The notes under the pieces are model-generated. The model was not told the DNA's origin. It made no database searches and saw only the letters and a list, made by a program, of their open reading frames with translations. The position numbers and the translations under genes are program-made. Positions 35,296 through 44,531 of a stretch of 64,000 nt of DNA are shown in pieces. Every line of letters starts with the position of its first letter. Position 1 is the stretch's first letter. Source of the stretch: Microbacterium sp. Clip185 (GTDB taxonomy: Bacteria; Actinomycetota; Actinomycetes; Actinomycetales; Microbacteriaceae); NCBI RefSeq assembly GCF_028743715.1, contig NZ_CP117996.1, positions 1,178,001 through 1,242,000 on the forward strand, read 5' to 3'.

Positions 35296-36183
35296 GTGGC
35301 GGAGCGCGCAGTGAAGCAGGCGGGTAAAGGCACGAAGGGCGATGTGCCCCTCGGCCCGACCGGTCGCCCCTATCAGGGGTTCGCGACACCGCCGGCACTC
35401 GCCGCCCACGGACCCGCACGCATCATCGCCCTCTGCAACCAGAAGGGCGGGGTCGGCAAGACGACCACGACCATCAATCTGGCCGCTTCGCTCGCGCACT
35501 ACGGCCGCAAGGTGCTGGCAGTCGACTTCGACCCGCAGGGCGCGCTGTCTGCGGGCCTGGGGATCACGACGCACGATGTGCCCACGATCTACGACCTGCT
35601 GCTGGACACCAAGCGCGACCCGCGCGAGGTCATCGTGAAGACCTCTGTCGACGGTCTCGACGTGCTGCCGGCCAACATCGACCTGTCGGCCGCCGAGGTG
35701 CACCTCGTCAACGAAGTGGCCCGTGAGACCATCCTCGCCCGCGTGCTCCGCCATGTGGCGGGGGAGTACGACGTCATCCTCATCGACTGCCAGCCTTCCC
35801 TCGGACTGCTGACGGTCAATGCGCTGACAGCGAGCCACGGCGTACTCATCCCACTCGAGTGCGAGTTCTTCGCCCTGCGCGGCGTGGCGCTGCTGATCGA
35901 GACGATCGACAAGGTGCGCGACCGGCTGAACCCGTCGATCACCCTCGACGGTGTGCTCGCCACGATGTACGACCCGCGCACGCTCCACTCCCGCGAGGTG
36001 CTCGAGCGCGTGGTGGAGGCGTTCGGCGACGATGTGCTGGAGACCGTGATCGGGCGCACCGTGAAGTTCCCCGACGCCTCGGTGTCGGGGATGCCCATCA
36101 CCGAGTTCGCTCCCGAACACGCTGCGGCGCAGGCCTACCTGCGCCTCGCGCGGGAGCTGGTCGCCCGTGGCGCCGTCGCCTGA
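35296..36183 (+). CDS. ParA-type chromosome partitioning ATPase
   Basis: A 295-aa Walker-type ATPase of the ParA/Soj family. The deviant Walker A KGGVGKTTTTINLA starts near residue 51, with Walker A' VDFDPQGAL and Walker B LIDCQPSLGL; a ~45-residue N-terminal extension precedes it. No parB or parS site is adjacent; this is the second ParA typically found ahead of scpAB in actinobacteria, thought to work with the condensin accessory proteins. GTG 35296 is supported by the upstream GCGGGAG. Its last 17 nt overlap scpA. Confidence 0.9.
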   Translation: MAERAVKQAGKGTKGDVPLGPTGRPYQGFATPPALAAHGPARIIALCNQKGGVGKTTTTINLAASLAHYGRKVLAVDFDPQGALSAGLGITTHDVPTIYDLLLDTKRDPREVIVKTSVDGLDVLPANIDLSAAEVHLVNEVARETILARVLRHVAGEYDVILIDCQPSLGLLTVNALTASHGVLIPLECEFFALRGVALLIETIDKVRDRLNPSITLDGVLATMYDPRTLHSREVLERVVEAFGDDVLETVIGRTVKFPDASVSGMPITEFAPEHAAAQAYLRLARELVARGAVA

Positions 36184-36982
36184 GCCGCAGGACGCGGCCA
36201 CCGACGGATTCCGGGTATCGCTGGGCGTCTTCGACGGCCCGTTCGATCTGCTGCTGACGCTCATCTCGCAGCACGAGCTCGACATCACGGATGTGGCGCT
36301 CAGCGTCGTCACCGACGAGTTCATCGCGTATCTGCGCCAGCTCGGTCCGGATGCGGAACTCGACGAGGCCTCGGAGTTCCTCGTCGTCGCCGCGACCCTG
36401 CTCGACATGAAGGTGGCAGGGCTGCTCCCACAGGGAGAGCTCGTGGATGCGGAGGCCGTGGCGCTGCTCGAGGCCAGGGACCTGCTGTTCGCCCGCCTGC
36501 TGCAGTACCGCGCCTTCAAAGAGGTTTCCGCCTGGTTCGCGCGTTCACTGGAACGCGAGGAGCGCCGTCACGCGCGCAGCGTCCGCATCGACGAGCGGTA
36601 CCGGCAAGCGGCGCCTGAGCTGGTCTGGACGCTCAGCACCGAGGATTTCGCGGCGCTCGCCATGCTGGCGATGGCGCCGAAGGAGATCCCGACGGTCGGA
36701 CTCGACCACCTGCACGCGCCGCTGGTGAGCATCCGGGAACAGGCCGCGATCGTGGTGAGCCTCCTGCGCCAACGCGGGACGCTGACCTTCCGCGAGCTGA
36801 TCGCCGGAGTGGACGCCTCCGGCATCGTCGTCGCACGATTCCTCTCCATCCTCGAGCTGTATCGCCACGCGGCGCTCTCGTTCGAGCAGCTGGAGCCACT
36901 CGGCGAGCTGACCCTGCGCTGGAGCGCGGAACGCTGGTCCGAGGAGAACCTCGCCACTCTGGGAGCCGACTATGACCGATGA
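36167..36982 (+). CDS. scpA: Segregation and condensation protein A
   Basis: The kleisin subunit of SMC-ScpAB condensin, 271 aa. The N-terminal helix (GVFDGPFDLLLTLISQHELDI) binds the Smc neck and the C-terminal winged helix (RELIAGVDASGIVVARFLSILELYRHAALSFEQ) binds the Smc head. GTG 36167 gives the family length and overlaps parA by 17 nt; the end overlaps scpB by 11 nt. Confidence 0.92.
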   Translation: MAPSPEPQDAATDGFRVSLGVFDGPFDLLLTLISQHELDITDVALSVVTDEFIAYLRQLGPDAELDEASEFLVVAATLLDMKVAGLLPQGELVDAEAVALLEARDLLFARLLQYRAFKEVSAWFARSLEREERRHARSVRIDERYRQAAPELVWTLSTEDFAALAMLAMAPKEIPTVGLDHLHAPLVSIREQAAIVVSLLRQRGTLTFRELIAGVDASGIVVARFLSILELYRHAALSFEQLEPLGELTLRWSAERWSEENLATLGADYDR

Positions 36983-37580
36983 CACCCGTACCGAGGAATC
37001 GGAGCCCACCGCCTGGCCGCAGGACGTGGGCTCTGTCGCGCGACGGCTCGAGGCGGTGCTGCTCATCCTCGACGAGCCGCACAGCGTCGTGGCGCTCGCA
37101 GCGGCCGTCAGCGCGCCGGTCCCTGCGGTGCGCAAGGCGATCGCAGCCCTCGTCGCCGACTACGACGGTGAAGACGGCGGCCCGCGCCGCGGGTTCGAAC
37201 TGCGCGAGGTCGGTGGGGGATGGCGACTCTATGTGCGCGAGGAGTACGACCGTGTCATCACCGAGTTCCTCGGCACCCAGCAGCCCGCACGTCTGTCGCA
37301 GGCCGCGCTGGAGACTCTCGCGGTCATCGCTTACAAGCAGCCCGTGACCCGCGGGCAGGTCGCATCCATCCGCGCCGTCAACGTCGACTCCGTGGTGCGC
37401 ACGCTCGTGGGCCGGGGCCTCATCACCGAGGTGGGCCACGACGCGGAGACCGGCGCCATCCTGTACGGCACGACCGACGTGCTGCTCGAGAAGCTCGGCA
37501 TCAACACGATCGACGAGCTTCCCCACATCTCACCGCTGCTCGACGACGGCAGCACCGGCTTCGAGGAGATCGCACGATGA
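36972..37580 (+). CDS. scpB: Segregation and condensation protein B
   Basis: A 202-aa partner of ScpA with two winged-helix domains: LEAVLLILDEPHSVVALAAAV opens the first and ALETLAVIAYKQPVTRGQVASIRAVNVDSVVRTL is the family hallmark of the second. It dimerises and bridges the kleisin. The ATG lies inside the scpA coding end and its TGA overlaps the rluB ATG, so translation is coupled along the operon. Confidence 0.93.
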   Translation: MTDDTRTEESEPTAWPQDVGSVARRLEAVLLILDEPHSVVALAAAVSAPVPAVRKAIAALVADYDGEDGGPRRGFELREVGGGWRLYVREEYDRVITEFLGTQQPARLSQAALETLAVIAYKQPVTRGQVASIRAVNVDSVVRTLVGRGLITEVGHDAETGAILYGTTDVLLEKLGINTIDELPHISPLLDDGSTGFEEIAR

Positions 37581-38350
37581 CCGACACCGAGGGCGTCCGC
37601 TTGCAGAAGGCGCTCGCGAACGCGGGCGTCGCCTCCCGCCGCGTGGCGGAGCAGTACATCGTCGAAGGCCGGGTGCGCGTCAACGGCGCGGTCGTGACCG
37701 AGCTCGGCAGCCGGATCGACCCCGAGGTCGACCTCGTCGACGTCGACGGCGTCGCGGTCGAGTTCGACCAGTCGAAGCGATACGTGATGCTCAACAAGCC
37801 CACGGGCGTCGTCAGCTCGATGGGCGACGACCGGGGGCGCCGCGACCTTCGCGAGTTCACCCGAGACTTCGAGGAGCGCCTCTACAACGTCGGCCGCTTG
37901 GACGCCGACACATCGGGCCTGCTGCTGCTGACGAACGACGGCGATCTCGCCCACGTGCTGGCACACCCGTCGTTCGGTGTCACGAAGGTCTACATCGCGA
38001 AGGTCGACGGACGCGTCTCCGCGCAGACGATCGCAGCGCTCACGCGCGGCTTCGAACTCGAGGACGGCTTCATTCGGGCGGACAAGGCGCGCCTGCTCGA
38101 CGCGTCGGCCACGAGCAGCCTCGTGGAGCTCACGCTGCATTCCGGCCGCAATCGCATCGTGCGCCGCATGATGGCCGCTGTGGGGCATCCCGTGCTCGAG
38201 CTCGTGCGCCGGCAGTTCGGCCCTCTCCACCTGGGAACACTCCCGGCGGGGCGGATGCGCGAGTTGACTAAGATCGAGCGGGGTGCGCTTCTCACGCTCG
38301 CGCGCCGCGACCAGGTGTCCGACCCGCCCGGAGAGCAGGAGAACCAGTGA
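37577..38350 (+). CDS. rluB: RsuA/RluB family pseudouridine synthase
   Basis: A 257-aa rRNA pseudouridine synthase. The N-terminal S4 domain (RLQKALANAGVASRRVAEQYI) is followed by the catalytic domain with the nucleophile Asp in GRLDADTSGLLLLTNDG and a C-terminal GRNRIVRRMMAAVGHPV segment. It most likely modifies 23S rRNA near position 2605, as RluB does; RsuA-type activity on 16S cannot be excluded. The ATG overlaps scpB, and the stop overlaps the tyrA GTG. Confidence 0.9.
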   Translation: MTDTEGVRLQKALANAGVASRRVAEQYIVEGRVRVNGAVVTELGSRIDPEVDLVDVDGVAVEFDQSKRYVMLNKPTGVVSSMGDDRGRRDLREFTRDFEERLYNVGRLDADTSGLLLLTNDGDLAHVLAHPSFGVTKVYIAKVDGRVSAQTIAALTRGFELEDGFIRADKARLLDASATSSLVELTLHSGRNRIVRRMMAAVGHPVLELVRRQFGPLHLGTLPAGRMRELTKIERGALLTLARRDQVSDPPGEQENQ

Positions 38351-39474
38351 GCGAGTCGAACGGCACCAGCGCGCCTGCGCGGGTCGCCGCACGCACCTCG
38401 GGCACGGTCCGCGTCGTCGGCGCGGGCCTCTTGGGTGCGAGCATCGGTCATGCCCTGCGCGCTCTGGGCGTCGACGTCGTGCTCGATGACACCTCGCCCG
38501 CGCAGCTCCGCCTCGCGATCGACTACGGCGCCGGTCGTGCTGCGGCGCCCGGCGACAGCCCCCGCCTCGTCGTGGTCGCCGTGCCCCCGGATGTGATCGC
38601 GGACGTCGTCGAGCGGGAGCTCGCGGCCTACCCGGATGCCGTCGTGACCGACGTCGCGAGCGTCAAGGGGCAGCCGTTGCGCGCGCTCCGGGCGCGCGGC
38701 GTGAACCTGGCGCGGTACATCGGCTCGCATCCCATGGCCGGCCGCGAACGCGGCGGGGCCATCGCGGCGCGGGCCGACCTGTTCATCGGACGGCCGTGGG
38801 TGGTCTGCCGCGATGAGGAGACCACCGCCGCCGATCTCGCACTCGTCGAGGGTCTCGCTCTCGATCTGGGGGCAACGCCGATCGAGATGGCGCCCGAGGA
38901 GCACGACCGATCGGTCGCTCTCGTCTCGCACGTGCCCCAGCTCGTCTCGAGCCTGCTGGCCGCGAGGCTCACGGCAGCGCCCGAAGACGCCCTGCGCCTG
39001 GCGGGACAGGGCGTGCGCGACACGACCCGACTCGCCGCATCCGCCCCCGAGCTCTGGGTGCAGATCCTCGGCGCCAACGCCGCTCCCGTCGTGGACGTGC
39101 TCGACGCGTTCGCCGAGGATCTGGCAGCCGTCGCGGACGCGCTGCGGGAGCCGGATGCGCCGGGCGCGCGTCGCGGCGTCGCCGACGCGATCCTGCGCGG
39201 CAACCAGGGGGTCGAGCGGTTGCCCGGAAAGCACGGGCAGAACCGGCGTTTCGAGACCATCGTCGTCATGGTGGACGACACCCCGGGTCAGCTCGGCCGC
39301 CTGTTCGGCGAGCTCGGCGAGCTGGGTGTGAACGTCGAGGACCTGCGCCTGGAGCATTCGCCCGGCGCTCAGTTCGGACTGGCAGAGATCAGTGTGGTTC
39401 CCGCGATCGCCGCGCCCGCCGTGGCGGGTCTCGAGGCGCGCGGGTGGAGGATTGCGAGCAGTGCCAATGAGTGA
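38347..39474 (+). CDS. tyrA: Prephenate dehydrogenase
   Basis: A 375-aa NAD(P)-dependent dehydrogenase of tyrosine synthesis. The N-terminal Rossmann loop [15 protein letters not shown] (near residue 25), the [11 protein letters not shown] motif with catalytic His, the helical TyrA domain, and a C-terminal ACT domain (~residues 300-375, [17 protein letters not shown]) that usually senses tyrosine or phenylalanine are visible. GTG 38347 overlaps the rluB stop. Arogenate use is possible in actinobacteria; prephenate is the default assignment. Confidence 0.9.
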   Translation: MSESNGTSAPARVAARTSGTVRVVGAGLLGASIGHALRALGVDVVLDDTSPAQLRLAIDYGAGRAAAPGDSPRLVVVAVPPDVIADVVERELAAYPDAVVTDVASVKGQPLRALRARGVNLARYIGSHPMAGRERGGAIAARADLFIGRPWVVCRDEETTAADLALVEGLALDLGATPIEMAPEEHDRSVALVSHVPQLVSSLLAARLTAAPEDALRLAGQGVRDTTRLAASAPELWVQILGANAAPVVDVLDAFAEDLAAVADALREPDAPGARRGVADAILRGNQGVERLPGKHGQNRRFETIVVMVDDTPGQLGRLFGELGELGVNVEDLRLEHSPGAQFGLAEISVVPAIAAPAVAGLEARGWRIASSANE

Positions 39475-40156
39475 TTCCGACGTTGCCATCGTCGCCGTCG
39501 ACGGCCCCGCCGGCAGCGGCAAGTCCTCGGTCTCGAAGGAGGTCGCCCGCCGTCTCGGCTACGGCTACCTCGACACGGGCGCGGTGTACCGCTCCCTGGC
39601 GTGGCACGCGCTCGACCGGGCCGTCGACACCTCCGACGCCACCGCGGTGCTGGAGGCGATGGGCGACTTCGACGGCAGTATCTCGCTGGATCCCGACGAC
39701 TACTGGGTGCGTGTGGGCGACACGGACGTCACCGAAGCGATCCGCGAGACTCGCGTGACCGAGGCGGTCAGCGGCGTCGCCCGTGTTCCGGTCGTACGCC
39801 ACACCGTGAACGCGCGGTTCCGCGCCCTGGTCGCCGATTCCGGTCGGCCCGGCGTCGTCGTCGAAGGGCGCGACATCACCACGGTCGTGGCACCCGATGC
39901 GCCGGTGCGGATCCTGCTCACGGCGGCGCCCGAGGTGCGCGCCGCGCGGCGCAGCGCCGAGGTGAGCGGACAGGATGCGGCGGCCGTCGCCGATTCACTG
40001 CGTCGTCGCGACGCATCAGATTCCACCGTCGTCGACTTCATGTCGGCGGCCGAAGGGGTCGAGGTCGTGGATTCCACGCATCTCGACTTCGATGAGACAG
40101 TGGCGGCCGTTCTCGCGGTCGCAGAGAAAATGCAGGAGGTGCGCGATGCGCGCTGA
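39467..40156 (+). CDS. cmk: Cytidylate kinase
   Basis: A 229-aa nucleoside monophosphate kinase making (d)CDP from (d)CMP. The P-loop GPAGSGKSS is at residues 13-21, followed by [33 protein letters not shown] and [10 protein letters not shown], all typical. The ATG overlaps the tyrA stop by 8 nt; a GTG two codons earlier is also possible. cmk directly before der is conserved in actinobacteria. Confidence 0.93.
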   Translation: MSDSDVAIVAVDGPAGSGKSSVSKEVARRLGYGYLDTGAVYRSLAWHALDRAVDTSDATAVLEAMGDFDGSISLDPDDYWVRVGDTDVTEAIRETRVTEAVSGVARVPVVRHTVNARFRALVADSGRPGVVVEGRDITTVVAPDAPVRILLTAAPEVRAARRSAEVSGQDAAAVADSLRRRDASDSTVVDFMSAAEGVEVVDSTHLDFDETVAAVLAVAEKMQEVRDAR

Positions 40157-41669
40157 GGACGAGTACGAAGCCGGACCAGATCAGCTCGAGGAGACCCTCG
40201 CCGGAATCGACGACACGCTCGCCGAGCAGCGCGCGATCGCGCTGCGGGCGTCGCTCGAGGATTACGACCTCGACGACGACGATGCCGAGGTGCTGGCGGG
40301 GCTCGTCGGCTCCGGTGACGGGATCGAGTACCTGCCGGCGCTGCCGGTGGTCGCGATCGTCGGTCGCCCGAACGTCGGCAAGTCCGCGCTCGTGAACCGT
40401 ATCCTCGGACGCCGCGAGGCCGTCGTCGAGGACACCCCCGGGGTGACGCGCGACCGCGTGACGTACAAGGCGGAGTGGCTCGAGCGCCGCTTCTCCCTGG
40501 TGGACACCGGCGGCTGGGAGCCCGACGCCAAGGGCATCGACCGGTCGGTCGCAGCCCAGGCCGAGGTCGCGATCGACCTCGCGGACGTGGTGCTGTTCGT
40601 CGTGGACGCGATGGTGGGCGCCACCTCGACCGACGAGCACGTCGTGAAGCTGCTGCGCCGCAGCGGCAAGCCGGTCATGCTCGTCGCCAACAAGATCGAC
40701 GACGCCCGCCAGGAGCCGGAGGCGGCGGCGCTGTGGAACCTCGGCCTCGGCGAGCCGCATCCCGTCTCCGCCATCCACGGCCGCGGCGTCGCCGACCTGC
40801 TCGACGAACTCGTGAAGGTGCTGCCGGATGTCTCCGCCGTGGCGAAGCACGAGATCGGGGGACCGCGTCGCGTTGCGATCCTGGGCCGTCCGAACGTGGG
40901 CAAGTCGTCGCTGCTGAACAAGGCGGCCGGCGAGGAGCGCGTCGTCGTCAACGAGCTCGCCGGCACCACCCGTGACCCGGTCGATGAGATCGTGGATCTC
41001 GGCGGCAAGCTCTGGCGTCTGGTCGACACCGCCGGCATCCGTCGGCGGGTGCACCTGCAGCAGGGTGCCGACTTCTATGCGTCGCTGCGCACATCGGCCG
41101 CGCTCGAGAAGGCCGAGGTCGCCGTCGTCGTGCTGGACGTGTCCGAGCCGCTCAGCGAGCAGGACGTGCGCATCATCGACATGGTGCTCGAATCGGGTCG
41201 CGCGCTCGTTCTCGCCTTCAACAAGTGGGACCGTCTGAACGACGACGACATGGCGAACATCGACCGCCGCCGCTACCTCGAGCGTGAGATCGAGCAGGAC
41301 CTCGCGCACGTCGCGTGGGCCCCGCGCGTCAACATCTCCGCCCGCACCGGCCGTCATCTCGAGAAGCTCGTCCCGGCGCTCGAGACCGCCCTCGAGTCGT
41401 GGGACCAGCGCATCTCGACGGGCAAGTTCAACGCCTTCCTTTCGGAGCTGGTGGCCGAGCACCCGCACCCCGTGCGCGGCGGCAAGCAGCCCCGCATCCT
41501 GTTCGGCACGCAGGCGGGCACGCGCCCGCCGACATTCGTCCTGTTCACGACCGGCTTCCTGGACCCGGGTTACCGCCGGTTCATCCAGCGCCGCCTGCGC
41601 GAGCTGTACGGGTTCGAGGGCACGCCCATCGTCATCAACATGCGCGTGCGGGAGCGTCGCCAGCGCTGA
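40146..41669 (+). CDS. der: Ribosome biogenesis GTPase Der
   Basis: A 507-aa double GTPase required for 50S assembly. Two G domains each begin with GRPNVGKS (residue 73 and about 248), followed by DTPGVTRD and DTAGIRRR switch regions and NKxD boxes, then a KH-like C-terminal domain ending with VRERRQR. A ~65-residue acidic N-terminal extension is typical of actinobacterial Der. ATG 40146 overlaps cmk by 11 nt. The stop is followed at once by a 13-bp tandem repeat. Confidence 0.95.
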   Translation: MRAEDEYEAGPDQLEETLAGIDDTLAEQRAIALRASLEDYDLDDDDAEVLAGLVGSGDGIEYLPALPVVAIVGRPNVGKSALVNRILGRREAVVEDTPGVTRDRVTYKAEWLERRFSLVDTGGWEPDAKGIDRSVAAQAEVAIDLADVVLFVVDAMVGATSTDEHVVKLLRRSGKPVMLVANKIDDARQEPEAAALWNLGLGEPHPVSAIHGRGVADLLDELVKVLPDVSAVAKHEIGGPRRVAILGRPNVGKSSLLNKAAGEERVVVNELAGTTRDPVDEIVDLGGKLWRLVDTAGIRRRVHLQQGADFYASLRTSAALEKAEVAVVVLDVSEPLSEQDVRIIDMVLESGRALVLAFNKWDRLNDDDMANIDRRRYLEREIEQDLAHVAWAPRVNISARTGRHLEKLVPALETALESWDQRISTGKFNAFLSELVAEHPHPVRGGKQPRILFGTQAGTRPPTFVLFTTGFLDPGYRRFIQRRLRELYGFEGTPIVINMRVRERRQR

Positions 41670-41671
41670 GT

Positions 41672-41731
41672 CAGCGCACCAGCTCAGCGCACCGGCTCAG
41701 CGCACCGGCTCAGCGCACCGGCTCAGCGCAC
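41672..41731 (+). repeat. 13-bp tandem repeat between der and nrdG
   Basis: CAGCGCACCGGCT repeats with copies starting at 41672, 41685, 41698, 41711 and 41724 (first and last imperfect). On the minus strand each unit reads GTGCGCTGA, the exact end of nrdG (Val-Arg-stop), so the nrdG terminus has been multiplied in tandem after its own stop codon. The repeat begins only 3 nt after the der stop codon. Confidence 0.9.
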
Positions 41732-42457
41732 TGCGAACCGCGCGAACCGCTCACCCGGCACCGTGTCGAGCGAGACCTCATAGGAGGCCTCGCCGACACG
41801 GGGCATGGGGACGCGGGTTCCCTCGCTGCGGAAGCGCTGCAGGGCCCAGCACGTGACGCCGGCATCGGCGAGTCGGTGCCCGAGCACGGCGAGCTCCGCC
41901 GCATCCGCCGCTTCGGGGTGCACCGTCGTGCGCACCTCGTAGTCGAGCGGGCGTATCGTCCCCTCGCGCGCCGCCGACTCCGCGAGCACGACCGACAGCG
42001 ACCCCCAGGAGCGCTCGGCGCTGTTGGAGTATCCCGTGACCTTCTCGTAGAGCCGCTTGCTCGTCTTGATGTCCAGGCCCACCCAATCCACGTAGGGAAG
42101 GATGCGGGCGAGCGCCGCCGGGTAGATCCCCGCCGTGTGCAGTCCCACCGCGAACCCGAGCTCCCGCACGGCGGCGATCGCCGCAGGCAGGGCCGGTTGC
42201 ATCGTGGGCTCGCCGCCCGAGAACACGACGCCGTCCAACAGACCCCGCCGCTTCTTCAGAAACCCTCGCAGCGTCTGCCAGCTCATCGCAGCGGGCGCGC
42301 GGGGTGCGCGCAGCGCCGGATTGTGGCAGTAGAAGCAATCCCACGGGCACCCCTGCAGGAAGACGGTCGCCACGAGCTTGTCGGGCCAGTCGACCGTGGA
42401 CAGGCGCGTGAGACCGGCGATGCGCACCGTGGCGGGGTCGATCGCGGCGGGGATCAC
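41723..42457 (-). CDS. nrdG: Anaerobic ribonucleotide reductase activating enzyme
   Basis: A radical SAM protein that installs the glycyl radical on NrdD. The 244-aa protein has the CX3CX2C cluster motif (Cys37, Cys41, Cys44 in GCPWDCFYCHN), the GGEPTMQ glycine-rich SAM element and a YVDWVGLDIKTSKRLYEKVTG segment. The GTG at 42457 is one base from the nrdD stop, so translation is coupled. Its stop codon lies inside the 13-bp tandem repeat, which carries further copies of the same gene end. Confidence 0.92.
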   Translation of the reverse strand: MIPAAIDPATVRIAGLTRLSTVDWPDKLVATVFLQGCPWDCFYCHNPALRAPRAPAAMSWQTLRGFLKKRRGLLDGVVFSGGEPTMQPALPAAIAAVRELGFAVGLHTAGIYPAALARILPYVDWVGLDIKTSKRLYEKVTGYSNSAERSWGSLSVVLAESAAREGTIRPLDYEVRTTVHPEAADAAELAVLGHRLADAGVTCWALQRFRSEGTRVPMPRVGEASYEVSLDTVPGERFARFAVR

Positions 42458-42458
42458 C

Positions 42459-44273
42459 TCACACCGCCGCGGCGGCGAGGGAGCGCGACTCGGCGAACGC
42501 GACGCGCTCGGCGGCCTCGCCCTTCTTGCCCACGTTGAACGACGACACGGGGCGGAAGTAGCCCATGACCCGGGTCCACACCTCGCAGTCGGCGCCGCAC
42601 TCGGGGCAGACGGTGTGCTCGCCGGAGCGGTAGCCGTGTCGGGGGCAGATCGAGAACGTCGGCGTGATCGTGATGTAGGGCAGCCGGAACTTCTCGAGCG
42701 CGCGCCGGACGAGCGTGCGGCAGGCAGCAGCCGAGGAGACGGCCTCGCCCATGTAGAGGTGCAGCACGGTGCCGCCGGTGTACTTCTGCTGCAGATCCTC
42801 CTGCAGCGCGAGCGCCTCGAACGCGTCGTCGGTGTAGCCGACAGGCAGCTGCGAGGAGTTCGTGTAGTAGGGGTTGTCGTCGGTGCCTGCGTGACGGATG
42901 CCGTCGTAACGCCCGATGTCGCTCTTCGCGAAGCGGTACGTCGCACCCTCGGCCGGCGTCGCCTCGAGGTTGTACATCGTGCCGGTGGCCTCCTGGAACT
43001 CCACCATCCGGTCACGGATGTGATCCAGGATGCGGGCGACGAGGGCGTGGCCCGCATCCGAGGTGATGTCATCGGCGTCACCGGTGAAGTTGCGTACGAG
43101 CTCGTTGAGCCCGTTGACGCCGATCGTGGAGAAGTGGTTGTCGAGCGTGCCGAGGTAGCGCTTCGTGTACGGGAACAGGCCACCGTCGATGTGCCGCTGG
43201 ATGACGACGCGCTTGGCCTCGAGGCTGTCGCGGGCGATCTCGAGCAGCTCGTCGAGCCGGGAGATGAGGCCCGCCTCGTCGCCCGGGTGTAGATAGCCGA
43301 GGCGCGCACAGTTGACGGTCACGACCCCGAGCGATCCGGTCTGCTCCGCCGAGCCGAACAGGCCGTTGCCACGGGCGAGCAGCTGCGTGAGATCGAGCTG
43401 GAGGCGGCAGCACATCGATCGGATCATGTGCGGGTCGAGGTCGGAGTTCACGAAGTTCTGGAAGTAGGGCAGCCCGTACTTGGCGGTCATGGCGAACAGG
43501 GCGTCGACGGCGGGGTCGTCCCAGTCGAAGTCCTTCGTGATGTTGTAGGTCGGGATGGGAAAGGTGAAAGCCCGTCCGTCGGCGTCGCCGGAGGTCATCA
43601 CGTCGATGAACGCCCGGTTGATGACCGCCATCTCGGGGGCGAGCTCACCGTAGGTGAAGTCGCACACCTCGCCGCCGATCATCGGCCGCTGATCGGCGAG
43701 GTCGTCGGGGCACGTCCAGTCGAGGGTGAGGTTGGTGAAGGGCGTCTGGGTGCCCCACCGGGAGGGGACGTTGAGGTTGAAGACGAACTCCTCGATCGCC
43801 TGTCGGACGGCCTCCGCGTCGAGCTCGTCCAGGCGCACGAACGGCGCGAGGTACGTGTCGAACGAGCTGAACGCCTGCGCGCCGGCCCACTCGTTCTGCA
43901 GGGTCCCGAGGAAGTTCACCATCTGGCCGAGCGCGCTCGACAGGTGCCGAGGCGGGGCGGACGACACCTTGCCGGGCACGCCGTTGAAGCCCTGCTCGAG
44001 CAGGGTGCGCAGCGACCAGCCGGCGCAGTATCCGGCGAACATGTCGAGGTCGTGGATGTGGATGTCGCCGTCACGATGGGCGGCGCCCGCCTCCGGGGCG
44101 TAGACCTGGTCGAGCCAGTAATTGGCGATGACTTTGCCGGAGGTGTTGAGCATCATGCCGCCGAGGGAGTATCCCTGGTTGGCGTTGGCGTTGACGCGCC
44201 AGTCTCCGCGGGAGAGGTACTCGTCGATCGTGGGGGCGACGGGGACCGAGCGGGCGGTGGTGGACGTGGACAT
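42459..44273 (-). CDS. nrdD: Anaerobic ribonucleoside-triphosphate reductase
   Basis: The class III, glycyl-radical ribonucleotide reductase that reduces NTPs without oxygen. It is 604 aa long, shorter than E. coli NrdD because the N-terminal ATP-cone is missing. A Zn-binding set of four Cys (CPRHG ... CPECGADC) precedes the radical site RVMGY with Gly571, 33 residues from the end. The usual Cys before the Gly (RVCGY) is replaced by Met. AGAAGGAGCC gives a strong ribosome binding site for ATG 44273. nrdG follows in the same operon, and NrdR-box-like sites lie 50-95 bp upstream. Confidence 0.95.
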   Translation of the reverse strand: MSTSTTARSVPVAPTIDEYLSRGDWRVNANANQGYSLGGMMLNTSGKVIANYWLDQVYAPEAGAAHRDGDIHIHDLDMFAGYCAGWSLRTLLEQGFNGVPGKVSSAPPRHLSSALGQMVNFLGTLQNEWAGAQAFSSFDTYLAPFVRLDELDAEAVRQAIEEFVFNLNVPSRWGTQTPFTNLTLDWTCPDDLADQRPMIGGEVCDFTYGELAPEMAVINRAFIDVMTSGDADGRAFTFPIPTYNITKDFDWDDPAVDALFAMTAKYGLPYFQNFVNSDLDPHMIRSMCCRLQLDLTQLLARGNGLFGSAEQTGSLGVVTVNCARLGYLHPGDEAGLISRLDELLEIARDSLEAKRVVIQRHIDGGLFPYTKRYLGTLDNHFSTIGVNGLNELVRNFTGDADDITSDAGHALVARILDHIRDRMVEFQEATGTMYNLEATPAEGATYRFAKSDIGRYDGIRHAGTDDNPYYTNSSQLPVGYTDDAFEALALQEDLQQKYTGGTVLHLYMGEAVSSAAACRTLVRRALEKFRLPYITITPTFSICPRHGYRSGEHTVCPECGADCEVWTRVMGYFRPVSSFNVGKKGEAAERVAFAESRSLAAAAV

Positions 44274-44320
44274 GCAGGCTCCTTCTAGCCGTGGGGTGAA
44301 GGTGATCTGCGGTGGTTCGA

Positions 44321-44367
44321 CCACTGTATGTAGGGGTCGAGGGCATTGTCGAACCCATATGTTGGGG
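44321..44367 (-). promoter_or_regulatory. Tandem NrdR-box-like sites upstream of nrdDG
   Basis: Two 16-bp sites read on the minus strand CCCCTACATACAGTGG (44336-44321) and CCCCAACATATGGGTT (44367-44352). Against the NrdR-box consensus acaCwAtATaTwGtgt they match at about 11 and 10 positions, and their centres are 31 bp apart, the known three-turn spacing of paired NrdR boxes. NrdR represses ribonucleotide reductase operons; nrdR itself is not in the window. Confidence 0.65.
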
Positions 44368-44531
44368 AATAACAGCCGGCGCTCGACATCTGCGGGCTGC
44401 CGATTGTGGGTGCTCACAGGCCCGCGCGTCGCTGTGGGTCGGTGTTCGTCGTCGGGTGTAGGAGACGCGTCGGATCTCCCGAATGTGTCGGCGGTGGCTC
44501 CGGCATCCGCGCGGTGTGCGAGGCTGTCAGC

